From Ascidiaceihabitans sp039975415 (GTDB lineage Bacteria; Pseudomonadota; Alphaproteobacteria; Rhodobacterales; Rhodobacteraceae), in the NCBI RefSeq assembly GCF_039975415.1, contig NZ_JBDWHD010000005.1: DNA of 64,000 nucleotides; one strand, given 5' to 3'. Below, piece after piece: positions 1-8,467 of this stretch (position 1 is the stretch's first letter; the number at the start of each line of letters is the position of its first letter). Both the position numbers and the translations under genes were made by a program. The notes beneath the pieces are model-generated. The model was not told the DNA's origin, did no database searches, and was given only the letters and a program-made list of their open reading frames with translations.

Positions 1-1116
1 GAAACCGCAAATTTTTCGGAGTTCGAGCGGTTCTATCTGCATTCCGGTGATGACACCTTTGATGGAACGGCGGCGACATCCGATCTGTCTGTGACGACAA
101 GCACTGGCGATAACCTTATTGTCGGTGGGGCAGGTGACGATGTACTTTCCGGGGGCAGTGGCGAAGACACGATTGAAGGCGGGGCGGGTTCGGATAGCAT
201 TAATTTGGGCGGCGACAGTGATCGCGATACTGTTGTCACGACCAATTTTTCTGGATCAGATGTAATCTACAACTTCGACCTAACCGATAGCGGCGATGGC
301 ACCACGATTGACCAGCTCGACGTCTCGGGCCTGATTGACGGCGCCGGCGATCCAGTCAATGCGTGGGATGTCGTGGTGACCGACACCAACGGCGATGGCA
401 CAGGTGATGCGATCCTGACATTCCCCAACGGGGAAAGCATCACCCTGCAAGGGGTTTTGGCCTCTCAGGTTGATAGCGCACCTGAGCTGAACGCGATGGG
501 TATTCCCTGTTTCACAGCGGGCACGCAAATTGCGACGCCGATGGGTGATATTGCGGTTGAAGACCTGAGTGTGGGTGATTTGGTCGCGACTGTCGAATAC
601 GGTCCGAGGCCCGTGCGCTGGATCACAAATTCAGATCTGGGTGATCCGTCAGGGCCACTGTCAGATAATGTCATGCCGGTACGGATCAAACCGGGCACCA
701 TGGGCAACTCGCGACCTTTGGTTGTGTCGCCACAGCACTGCATCTTAATGACAGACGCTCAAACGGGTGAGAATATCTATGTCAAGGCAAAACACCTAGC
801 CGAAGAAACATGTATGGCCTCTTTTGCACGGGGTCTGAAGCGTGTGACATATGTTCATGTTCTGTTGGGTCAGCACGCAACACTGTTTTCAAACGATATC
901 CCAAGTGAGAGCTTTTACCCAGGTCCAATGGCAATAAAAATGTTATCAATACTGAAACGCGCGAAGCTTTATTCGTTGGTACCCGACTTGACTCGCAAGC
1001 CCGTCAAGGAGGCATACGGTCCGCGCGCCGCGCTGATCCTGACCCGCAAGGAGGTGCGCACGAGGGCAGCCAGTAGAAAATTGGCGAAATATTCAGCCAA
1101 TTTCAGGGCGGCTTGA
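1..1116 (+). CDS. RTX-repeat / Hint-domain secreted protein (5' end missing)
   Basis: The frame is open from base 1, so the start lies outside the window. The first ~70 visible residues carry glycine/aspartate nonapeptide-like repeats (GGAGDD, GGSGED, GGAGSD), typical of calcium-binding RTX proteins exported by type I secretion. From about residue 167 a Hint domain begins at PCFTAGTQI, with the cysteine that opens Hedgehog/intein-type autoprocessing domains, followed by VGDLV and VVSPQHCI blocks. In Rhodobacterales such proteins are large extracellular proteins; self-cleavage by the Hint domain is an inference. The C-terminal ~80 residues are basic and uninformative. The target of the missing N-terminal part is unknown. 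Confidence 0.85.
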   Translation, partial: ETANFSEFERFYLHSGDDTFDGTAATSDLSVTTSTGDNLIVGGAGDDVLSGGSGEDTIEGGAGSDSINLGGDSDRDTVVTTNFSGSDVIYNFDLTDSGDGTTIDQLDVSGLIDGAGDPVNAWDVVVTDTNGDGTGDAILTFPNGESITLQGVLASQVDSAPELNAMGIPCFTAGTQIATPMGDIAVEDLSVGDLVATVEYGPRPVRWITNSDLGDPSGPLSDNVMPVRIKPGTMGNSRPLVVSPQHCILMTDAQTGENIYVKAKHLAEETCMASFARGLKRVTYVHVLLGQHATLFSNDIPSESFYPGPMAIKMLSILKRAKLYSLVPDLTRKPVKEAYGPRAALILTRKEVRTRAASRKLAKYSANFRAA

Positions 1117-1160
1117 CTATGGCAGAGCGGTTGTAGCGATGTCTTGATACGTGGCTGAAC

Positions 1161-1298
1161 TCAACAGTCGGCCTTTTGAAATCGTCGAGCTAAAATTTCT
1201 ATCGCTTCGTCTGTCAGGATAACGCCTAAGCCGACGTCCGACATGAACGTAGCGACAGGTTTCTCAAGAGGCCGAAATCTGGGAACCCAATTGCCCAT
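1161..1298 (-). CDS. Hypothetical small ORF (45 aa)
   Basis: An ATG-initiated frame encodes a 45-residue protein with a plausible amphipathic segment (DEAIEILARRF). No family is recognised. It lies in the 456-base gap between the RTX/Hint gene and the glycosyltransferase gene, where coding signal is weak. It could be a real small gene, a fragment of a decayed one, or chance. Low confidence. Confidence 0.2.
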   Translation of the reverse strand: MGNWVPRFRPLEKPVATFMSDVGLGVILTDEAIEILARRFQKADC

Positions 1299-1395
1299 CT
1301 AAGTTATGCTTGTGTCGTAAGCGGTCATTGAACGAAGACTCTCGAAAGTCAGCTTTGTCCGCATAGCTGTCATCCAGACAGCAGCAAGTGCTTCA

Positions 1396-1569
1396 ATGTG
1401 CACGAACGTTAGCTTTCCACTCCTTGGCTTTACCCGCAAGATGCATCCGCATTTCTTTAAATGCACCCCCGCATGGCTCGACACGCTGTCCGGCATGCAA
1501 TCCATCTTCGGAGTGATATTGCTGTTCTTAGTCGGCTTTGCCCTGCGCAACCGCTTTCGCATCAAATAG
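1396..1569 (+). CDS. Possible small single-pass membrane protein or gene remnant
   Basis: The frame is open from 1321 to 1569, with ATG codons at 1396 and 1441. The C-terminal part contains one hydrophobic segment (IFGVILLFLVGFAL) followed by a basic tail (RNRFRIK), the pattern of a small inner-membrane protein with the positive end inside. It stops three bases before the convergent stop of the glycosyltransferase gene, a tidy boundary that argues weakly for a real gene. There is no clear ribosome binding site, so it may be the 3' part of a decayed gene. Confidence 0.35.
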   Translation: MCTNVSFPLLGFTRKMHPHFFKCTPAWLDTLSGMQSIFGVILLFLVGFALRNRFRIK

Positions 1570-1572
1570 GGG

Positions 1573-3789
1573 TTACCGCCTGCGCACTCGCTCTATCAGC
1601 TTCACGGCCCAAGGGCGCAGTTTGATCTTCACCTCGTAACGGCCTGTGGCGGTCGGGGGCTTGGGGCGGGCGATGGCGTGGGCTTGGGGGGTGTCTGTCT
1701 CGCCCATCACTTGCGCGCCCACGTCTAAAGTAGCCTGAAGGCGGGACAGCGGGATATGGTCCAGCGCGGTCCAGTCCTCGGCCTTTAGCGCTGCATGGGC
1801 GGCGTCCAGATCAGGGTTGTAGCCTCGCGCGGTTGCAAACTCCGCAGAGCTTTCGGCGTAGCGTGCCAACAGCGCTTGGCGCCGGGCAGGGGGCAGCAGG
1901 CTTTGGTCGCGCGTGCTGCTGTCATTGGGGGTTGCAAAGAACGCCCCCATCAAACGGGCACGCTTTTTGGCGCTGGGCTGCACCATGTTGATCATTTGCA
2001 TCAAAGCCACGTCCTCGCGGTGCGCAGAGGCATAACGGGGGGCCGCTACGCGCCCCAGATCGGTGGGCAGGCCGCCCAATGCGCAAAACCCTGACCACAA
2101 TGCGTCCTCGGCGCGCAACGCGTCGAAGTCTGCCAACAGCACGGGCTGTCCGGTGATGTTTTCAAAGGGGCGGAACATTGCGTCCAGATCCGTCAGGTGG
2201 CCGGTGTGGTCTACAAGCACCTCGTCGATGGACCGCGCACCCGATGGATGCGCAGATGTGACCCATTCGCGGTAGAATGCTTCGACATATGTATCAGGGC
2301 GGCGCACAAAGGCGATCACATCCACAGATGCGTAACCGCCAAGACGCGCCATCAATGCGGCAATCATCTCTTCGCGGTTGGCTTGTGTAGGAAACCCCAT
2401 GTTCTCGGCCGATATTAAAACCGTACGGGCGGGTGACAGCGCGATTTCTTGATGCAGCGCAGTCCACACCGCGTCGTCATCGCTGCGCAAGGCCCGCAGC
2501 AGACCTTGATGGCCGGACATGGCGCCTGGGCGCCCGTCGATGCCCTTGTCACCATCAAACCCGGTCTGCGGCACCAAAACACCTTTGCGCAGCAATGCGG
2601 TGCGGTGGTGGTACAGGTGGTGTTGCACAAAGGTGGTGCCGGTTTTGTGAAGCCCGATGTGTAGCACAAGTCGTTTGGCTTTGTGGGATACGGCCTTGGG
2701 AACCTGCGCAATGGGGGCACGGGCCTGCATGATGTCATGGGCCTGCGTAAACTGGCCTTCGCGCCACAGCTTGTGCAGTTCAAAAAAGTCCGCGCGTGTG
2801 ATTTTGCCCTTCTTGGTGCGCATCCCGACACGCGACGTGGCCGCCACCATAGGGTCGGAAAAGATTTGATGCCCGAAACTTGCGTCCCCCAAAAGTGTCT
2901 GGATGCGTTGCCCCATATCATCATATGCGGGGTCTTTGGCGGCAAGGCGGGGCAGAATATCCATGTCCCAGATCAGCCGTGACACACAATTGAACAGCTC
3001 GCGTTTTTCGTAGCGCTGGGGCAGGGCGTGCGCTTTGGTCTCGGCCTTTATGTGACTTAGGCACTTTTCCAGCAATTGCACTTGCAACAGGTGGGTGTCG
3101 GGGGTCGTGACCGTGCTGGAAATGGAATTGGCCCGCTGGCGCCACACCCGGACCGGAGCGCCCAAAAACGCAACCTTTTGTGCTTGGGTAATGGTGTTCA
3201 GAACGAACAGGCGGTCTTCGAACTTGCGCTGGGCCACATCGAACCACAGGTCGTTTCTGGCAAGGAAATCCGCACGGTACAGGCTGGACCAGCTGGAAAC
3301 GATAAATTGGGCTTCATCCGCAGCCATGCGGCCTGACACCACACGCTGGCGCATATGCAGCTTTTCATCACGCATCAACGGCACGCCGTGGGCCGATCCC
3401 GTGCGCCCCATATAGCATCCTGCGTGCGTGATGTCGGCTTCTGTTTCGCGTGCGTAGGTTGCGTGTCGGTTCAGGCCACCCACCGTGTAATAGTCATCGG
3501 CGTCCAAAAATCCGATCAAGTCGCCATTGGCGGCGTCTATTCCGGTGTTGCGTGCCGCAGACAGGCCTTTGTTTTCGATATGGTGGATGACCCGTGCATC
3601 AAACCCGTCAGTTAAATCGGACAGGTCTTCGGGGGTGAAATTTTCGGGGTTATCGTTAACGACGATCAACTCAAGCTGTGCGATGCCTTGGTTGCGTATG
3701 GACCGCAATGCAGTGCGCAAAAATGGGGTTTCATCGAAAAAAGTGACAACAATGGACAAAAGGCCTGACGTCGGCGCACCAGAAAGCAT
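1573..3789 (-). CDS. Glycosyltransferase family 2 - sulfotransferase fusion protein
   Basis: A protein of about 738 residues with two enzyme parts. Residues ~10-230 form a GT-A family 2 glycosyltransferase: SIVVTFFDETPFLRTAL at the N-terminus, GLSAARNTGIDAA, then the DADD motif that binds metal and nucleotide sugar. From about residue 370 a sulfotransferase-like domain starts with HIGLHKTGTTFVQHH, the PAPS 5'-phosphosulfate loop. The likely role is adding and sulfating a sugar on an exported polysaccharide or surface glycan; acceptor and sugar are unknown. ATG at 3789 is preferred over TTG at 3795 because a G-rich ribosome binding site stands eight bases before the ATG. A tiny membrane-peptide gene precedes it by 15 bases. 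Confidence 0.85.
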   Translation of the reverse strand: MLSGAPTSGLLSIVVTFFDETPFLRTALRSIRNQGIAQLELIVVNDNPENFTPEDLSDLTDGFDARVIHHIENKGLSAARNTGIDAANGDLIGFLDADDYYTVGGLNRHATYARETEADITHAGCYMGRTGSAHGVPLMRDEKLHMRQRVVSGRMAADEAQFIVSSWSSLYRADFLARNDLWFDVAQRKFEDRLFVLNTITQAQKVAFLGAPVRVWRQRANSISSTVTTPDTHLLQVQLLEKCLSHIKAETKAHALPQRYEKRELFNCVSRLIWDMDILPRLAAKDPAYDDMGQRIQTLLGDASFGHQIFSDPMVAATSRVGMRTKKGKITRADFFELHKLWREGQFTQAHDIMQARAPIAQVPKAVSHKAKRLVLHIGLHKTGTTFVQHHLYHHRTALLRKGVLVPQTGFDGDKGIDGRPGAMSGHQGLLRALRSDDDAVWTALHQEIALSPARTVLISAENMGFPTQANREEMIAALMARLGGYASVDVIAFVRRPDTYVEAFYREWVTSAHPSGARSIDEVLVDHTGHLTDLDAMFRPFENITGQPVLLADFDALRAEDALWSGFCALGGLPTDLGRVAAPRYASAHREDVALMQMINMVQPSAKKRARLMGAFFATPNDSSTRDQSLLPPARRQALLARYAESSAEFATARGYNPDLDAAHAALKAEDWTALDHIPLSRLQATLDVGAQVMGETDTPQAHAIARPKPPTATGRYEVKIKLRPWAVKLIERVRRR

Positions 3790-3804
3790 CGACAACGCCC
3801 CCCG

Positions 3805-3897
3805 TCAGAGGCTGGATTGGTCGTTGTCATCGTCGCCGTCTAAAGTAACGGCAAAGAGTGCAGCAATTAAGGCAGCCAAGATGGCAGCAGTAGGCAT
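3805..3897 (-). CDS. Tiny membrane peptide gene (30 aa) upstream of the GT-sulfotransferase
   Basis: Thirty codons starting at ATG 3897 behind a strong ribosome binding site (GGAGG about seven bases upstream). The product has one hydrophobic stretch (AAILAALIAALFAVTL) and an acidic tail (DGDDDND), so it should sit once in the inner membrane. It ends 15 bases before the ATG of the glycosyltransferase-sulfotransferase gene and is probably cotranscribed with it. It may be a small partner of the enzyme or a translated leader. No family is recognised. Confidence 0.5.
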   Translation of the reverse strand: MPTAAILAALIAALFAVTLDGDDDNDQSSL

Positions 3898-4221
3898 TTC
3901 GACACCTCCCCAGGTAAGTCACAATCAGTTTACCTCAGGTGAACGGGCACTGAAACCGATTCTGCAAATTTGTTTAAAATAAGGCGCAAATGTTGAGGTG
4001 TTCTAACCAATTCCTTTTCAGGCTTCCGATTGTTTCACGAATTGACGTTAATCATTTGCTGGATAGGCTTGGAAACACCACGGGGCAGGGCAAAATGCGT
4101 CTTTTTATTGCCGCATGGGTTTGTCCTTGCACAGGACGCACCGGATGTTTTGGACGGGGCATAATTCTACTGACATTTTTCTACATGCCATTGCACCTGC
4201 AGGCTACTCAGGTCATTCTTA

Positions 4222-4256
4222 CCCTTGAAATAGGCAGGCCTGTGCAACACATACAC
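4222..4256 (+). promoter_or_regulatory. Possible heat-shock (RpoH-type) promoter of lon
   Basis: CCCTTGAAA at 4222-4230 resembles the -35 element of sigma-32-type promoters, and an A/C-rich stretch (CAACACATACAC) follows at a suitable distance. Lon is classically heat-inducible. The -10 element is poor, so this is tentative. The rest of the ~430-base gap upstream of lon holds no convincing gene. Confidence 0.3.
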
Positions 4257-4331
4257 ATGTCTAAGATGGACGTTGCCAATTCGTTGCCTCCAAGAGGGAC
4301 GTGAGCCGCGTTGCCAAATAAAGGAAAGAGC

Positions 4332-6743
4332 ATGCAAGAGCCCCTTAACGCTTCCTACCCCGTGCTTCCGTTGCGCGATATTGTTGTGTTTCCACATATG
4401 ATCGTGCCGCTGTTTGTCGGGCGCGACAAATCTGTGCGCGCATTGGAAGAAGTCATGTCTGACGACAAACAGATTTTGCTGTCCAGCCAGATCGACCCGT
4501 CCGAAGACGATCCCGAAGCCGGCGGCATCTACAAAGCCGGTGTGCTGGCGAACGTCTTGCAGCTGTTGAAATTGCCCGATGGCACCGTGAAGGTGTTGGT
4601 CGAAGGCCAAGCGCGTGTGCGCATCACAGAGTATCTCGAAAACGACAGTTTTTTCGAAGCGCGGGCAGAGTATTTGACCGAAATGCCCGGGGATGTCGCA
4701 ACAACAGAGGCGCTTTTGCGCACAGTTGGCGATGAATTCGAACGCTACGCCAAAGTCAAAAAGAACATCCCCGAAGAAGCGTTGACCGCCGTGGGTGAAA
4801 CGCAAGAGCCTGCCAAACTGGCGGATCTTGTTGCGGGCCACCTCGGCATTGAAGTCGAACAAAAGCAAGACCTGCTTGAAACGCTCAGCGTGTCCGAGCG
4901 CCTTGAGAAGGTGTACGGTTTAATGCAGGGCGAGATGTCCGTGCTTCAGGTCGAAAAGAAGATCAAAACACGCGTCAAAACCCAGATGGAAAAGACGCAA
5001 CGCGAATATTATCTGAATGAGCAAATGAAAGCCATCCAGACAGAGCTTGGCGATGGCGAAGAAGGCAAAAACGAAATTGTCGAGCTTGAAGAAAAAATTG
5101 AAGCTACAAAGCTGAGCAAGGAAGCCCGCGAAAAGGTGGATGCGGAGCTGAAAAAGCTCAAAAACATGTCCCCCATGAGCGCGGAAGCGACAGTTGTGCG
5201 CAATTACATGGACTGGATTCTGGGCGTGCCATGGGGCGTGAAATCGCGGGTCAAAAAAGACCTGAACCGCGCACAGAAAATTCTGGATGATGATCACTAC
5301 GGTCTTGAGAAAGTCAAAGAACGTATTGTCGAATACCTTGCTGTACAGCAACGGTCCTCCAAATTGCGTGGCCCGATCCTATGTCTGGTGGGCCCCCCTG
5401 GTGTTGGTAAGACATCGCTTGGTAAGTCTGTGGCCAAAGCGACGGGGCGTGAATTTATTCGCATCTCTTTGGGTGGCGTGCGCGACGAAAGTGAAATTCG
5501 CGGTCACCGTCGGACTTACATCGGGTCCATGCCAGGCAAGATTATTCAGGCACTGAAAAAGGCCAAAACCACCAACCCGCTGATTTTGTTGGATGAAATC
5601 GACAAGATGGGGCAGGATTTCCGTGGTGATCCGGCGTCTGCAATGCTTGAAGTTCTTGATCCGGAACAAAACTCGACTTTTGTCGACCATTATCTGGAAG
5701 TCGAATACGATCTGTCCAACGTCATGTTTCTGACCACCTCCAACAGCTATAACATGCCCGGACCATTGTTGGACCGTATGGAAATCATTCCGTTGGCAGG
5801 TTACACCGAAGACGAAAAACGTGAGATCGCAAAACAGCATTTGATCGCAAAACAGGTCAAAAATCACGGCCTGAAAAAAGGCGAATTCGAGCTGACGGAC
5901 GGTGGCCTGAATTCGATTATCCGCTACTACACGCGTGAAGCGGGTGTTCGGAACCTTGAACGTGAAATTGGCAAAACTGCGCGTAAGTCATTGACAAAGA
6001 TTGTCAAAAAGGAAGCGGAGTCTGTGTCTGTAACAGACGAGAACCTTGAAGACTTTCTTGGTGTGCGTAAACACCGCTTTGGTCTGGCGGAAAAAGATGA
6101 TCAAGTTGGTGTTGTAACGGGACTGGCTTGGACGTCTGTGGGCGGCGATTTGCTGCACATCGAGGCGCTGAAGCTTCCTGGCAAGGGGCGCATGAAAACG
6201 ACGGGCAAGCTGGGTGATGTGATGAAGGAATCCATCGACGCGGCATCGTCTTACGTGCGGTCCATCAGCCCTCGTATCGGTGTGAAGCCCACCGTGTTTG
6301 ACAAGATCGATATTCACGTTCACGTACCCGATGGGGCGACCCCAAAAGACGGGCCATCGGCTGGTTTGGCTATGGTGACGTCGATCGTTTCGGTTCTTAC
6401 GGGAATCCCGGTGCGCAAAGACATTGCGATGACAGGTGAAGTGTCCCTTCGCGGAAACGCGATGCCAATTGGTGGTTTGAAGGAAAAACTGCTGGCGGCT
6501 TTGCGTGGCGGGATCAAAACCGTTCTCATTCCGGAAGAAAACGAAAAGGATATGGCCGATATTCCTGATAACGTAAAAGAGGGTCTTAAGATCATTCCTG
6601 TGTCCCATGTTTCCGAAGTTTTGAAACATGCGTTGGTGGCGACGCCGGAGGAGATCGAGTGGGATCAGGAAGCGGAAGATGCGGCAGCTGCAGCAGCCGC
6701 TGCGACGACGTCAAGCGGAACCGCTGGCGCGACCGCGCATTGA
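4332..6743 (+). CDS. lon: ATP-dependent protease Lon
   Basis: Lon (about 803 residues, normal length) degrades misfolded and short-lived regulatory proteins in the cytosol. The N-terminal substrate-binding domain starts at YPVLPLRDIVVFPHM. The AAA+ module has Walker A GPPGVGKTS near residue 355 and Walker B ILLDEIDKMG near 420. The C-terminal protease domain carries the Ser-Lys dyad (KDGPSAGLAM near 675; GGLKEKLLAALRGG near 718). ATG at 4332 is chosen over TTG at 4311 because AAGGA stands six bases upstream. The tail ends in a run of Ala/Thr/Gly. A strong terminator follows. Confidence 0.97.
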   Translation: MQEPLNASYPVLPLRDIVVFPHMIVPLFVGRDKSVRALEEVMSDDKQILLSSQIDPSEDDPEAGGIYKAGVLANVLQLLKLPDGTVKVLVEGQARVRITEYLENDSFFEARAEYLTEMPGDVATTEALLRTVGDEFERYAKVKKNIPEEALTAVGETQEPAKLADLVAGHLGIEVEQKQDLLETLSVSERLEKVYGLMQGEMSVLQVEKKIKTRVKTQMEKTQREYYLNEQMKAIQTELGDGEEGKNEIVELEEKIEATKLSKEAREKVDAELKKLKNMSPMSAEATVVRNYMDWILGVPWGVKSRVKKDLNRAQKILDDDHYGLEKVKERIVEYLAVQQRSSKLRGPILCLVGPPGVGKTSLGKSVAKATGREFIRISLGGVRDESEIRGHRRTYIGSMPGKIIQALKKAKTTNPLILLDEIDKMGQDFRGDPASAMLEVLDPEQNSTFVDHYLEVEYDLSNVMFLTTSNSYNMPGPLLDRMEIIPLAGYTEDEKREIAKQHLIAKQVKNHGLKKGEFELTDGGLNSIIRYYTREAGVRNLEREIGKTARKSLTKIVKKEAESVSVTDENLEDFLGVRKHRFGLAEKDDQVGVVTGLAWTSVGGDLLHIEALKLPGKGRMKTTGKLGDVMKESIDAASSYVRSISPRIGVKPTVFDKIDIHVHVPDGATPKDGPSAGLAMVTSIVSVLTGIPVRKDIAMTGEVSLRGNAMPIGGLKEKLLAALRGGIKTVLIPEENEKDMADIPDNVKEGLKIIPVSHVSEVLKHALVATPEEIEWDQEAEDAAAAAAAATTSSGTAGATAH

Positions 6744-6767
6744 TCACAAACGTTCGTTAACATTTTT

Positions 6768-6802
6768 CGGGCGGTCCAGTTTTCTGGGCCGCCCGTTTTT
6801 TT
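6768..6802 (+). terminator. Intrinsic terminator of lon
   Basis: A 12-base-pair GC-rich stem (CGGGCGGTCCAG pairing with CTGGGCCGCCCG, one G-U pair) with a 5-base loop is followed directly by seven T residues. Confidence 0.9.
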
Positions 6803-7024
6803 ATAAGAACGGGCAGCACTAACCCTGCCATATGGAACTTAGTTTATGCACTTAAGCCATAGAGTAACAAAGCTCTGACAACTGTCGCTGTGGTGAAAAT
6901 AGCCCGAAATATGATAAATTGACTTCAAACGCTAGATATTCACGCCCCAATTGCATAGACTGTCTCCGAATTGGCAACAAAAACAAAAGCGTGTTGATTG
7001 ACGATCCGCACAAGAAAGGCCCAA

Positions 7025-7495
7025 ATGACGAGCACAGCAAAAGCGTCTGTTAAAAAAACAACCTCCGCAAAACCAGCGGCCAAAAAACCGACAAAAGCGG
7101 CTTCCAGCAAAACCGCATCTGCGTCTGCAAAGACCAAGTCCGCGACGCCTGCGAAGACCTCCGTTGACAAGACTGCGGTGGTTACGGCTTCTGGACCAAC
7201 GGCTGCACCTGTTGTCGTCGAATCCTTACAAACCGTTGTGAGTGGCCCGGTTATGCGCAAACGTGAACTGATTGATCTGGTGGTCGAAAAATCCGGAATT
7301 AAAAAGAAAGACGCCAAACCCGTTGTCGAAGCGATGTTGGCCGTATTGGGCGAGGCTGTCAGTGATGGCCGCGAACTGAATTTGGAGCCCTTTGGCAAAG
7401 TGAAAGTGCGTCGCGCCAAGGAAATGCCCAACGCGCGCGTGATGGTGACCAAAATTCGTCAATCCATCAACACAGTGCCAGAAGCTGCAGAATAG
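7025..7495 (+). CDS. HU/IHF-family DNA-binding protein with Lys/Ala-rich N-terminal tail
   Basis: About 156 residues. The first ~75 are a disordered Lys/Ala/Thr/Ser-rich tail; a HU-type fold follows (KRELIDLVVEKSGIKKKDAK, then GRELNLEPFGKVKVRR). The beta-arm is shorter than in canonical HU, so DNA bending may differ. The tail resembles histone H1-like extensions and should bind DNA non-specifically. The role is probably nucleoid structure. ATG 7025 follows an AAAGG site; an in-frame TTG at 6998 would add nine residues. It sits behind lon, as HU-like genes commonly do, but with its own upstream region. Confidence 0.85.
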   Translation: MTSTAKASVKKTTSAKPAAKKPTKAASSKTASASAKTKSATPAKTSVDKTAVVTASGPTAAPVVVESLQTVVSGPVMRKRELIDLVVEKSGIKKKDAKPVVEAMLAVLGEAVSDGRELNLEPFGKVKVRRAKEMPNARVMVTKIRQSINTVPEAAE

Positions 7496-7583
7496 CAAAC
7501 TGGTTTAGGCGCGATTTTTTGCGCCGCGCACACTCTTGCACGTGTGTATTCTTTTGACTAAACGCGAACCGACCGGAACGGTC

Positions 7584-7658
7584 GGGTGATTAGCTCAGTG
7601 GTAGAGCGCTTCGTTCACATCGAAGATGTCAGGAGTTCAAATCTCTTATCACCCACCA
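7584..7658 (+). tRNA. tRNA-Val (CAC)
   Basis: Cloverleaf: acceptor GGGTGAT/ATCACCC, D arm GCTC..GAGC, anticodon stem CTTCG/CGAAG around loop TTCACAT (anticodon CAC), T arm with GTTCAAATC, encoded CCA. It reads valine GUG codons. Confidence 0.95.
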
Positions 7659-7680
7659 TTTTTCCATTTTGGATTCTGCC

Positions 7681-8253
7681 ATGAACTTCCCTGAACTATA
7701 TGTCCTGCGCCACGGTGAAACCGAATGGAATGCGCAAAACCGGATGCAGGGAACGCTGAATTCTCCTTTGACCGATTTGGGTGTTGAACAAGCACGCCGA
7801 CAGGGACAGATATTTCAAGGCATTGATCTGAAAGGTTTTTCGATCTTAAGTAGTCCACAAGGCCGTGCGTTTCAAACTGCGGCTTTGGCCTTGGCTGGAC
7901 GGGTCGATCATATTCATACTGACAAGCGGCTTATGGAAATCGGTGTCGGGGAATGGGCTGGACGCATCCGGTCGGAACTGGCGCCGCCTGATCAATTTGA
8001 AGACACGCCCGATGGCGCACTGGAGCTTTACGAACTTGCGCCAGGCGGTGAGGGATTCGCAGCATTGGAACAGCGTTGCAAGGCCTTGCTGTCGGACCTG
8101 TCGGGGCCGACTGTGATGGTCACACATGGTATAACATCGCGTGTTTTGCGGGCGACAGTATTGGGATTGGGCCTTGCTGGCATGGCGCAAATGCCTGGCG
8201 GACAAGGCGTTGTCTATCATTTGAAAGATGGTGTGCAAAAACGTTTATCTTGA
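7681..8253 (+). CDS. Histidine phosphatase family protein (phosphoglycerate mutase-like)
   Basis: About 190 residues. The catalytic motif LRHGETEWN lies near the N-terminus and the second conserved histidine is in MVTHGITSRVL. This superfamily forms a phosphohistidine on the RHG histidine; members are mutases or phosphatases of varied small molecules or proteins, and the substrate is not evident here. It lies between two tRNA-Val genes on the same strand and may be cotranscribed with them. ATG 7681 is preferred over TTG at 7669. Confidence 0.85.
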   Translation: MNFPELYVLRHGETEWNAQNRMQGTLNSPLTDLGVEQARRQGQIFQGIDLKGFSILSSPQGRAFQTAALALAGRVDHIHTDKRLMEIGVGEWAGRIRSELAPPDQFEDTPDGALELYELAPGGEGFAALEQRCKALLSDLSGPTVMVTHGITSRVLRATVLGLGLAGMAQMPGGQGVVYHLKDGVQKRLS

Positions 8254-8295
8254 GGCTTGCGTCTGCCAAAATCTTTGGCTAAACACCGCCTTACC

Positions 8296-8371
<76 letters not shown>

Positions 8372-8467
8372 TTTACCCACATGAAAATATACCTTCACGC
8401 GCCTATTGTGGGCGATTTCGGTCTCGTAGTTCGTAGAACCGCGCAATTAGGCTGCTGAATTCATCCG

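Noticed and set aside
4167..4868. Long minus-strand frame over the 5' part of lon
   Set aside because: Antisense shadow of lon, rich in Phe/His/Gln with no domain and no ribosome binding site.
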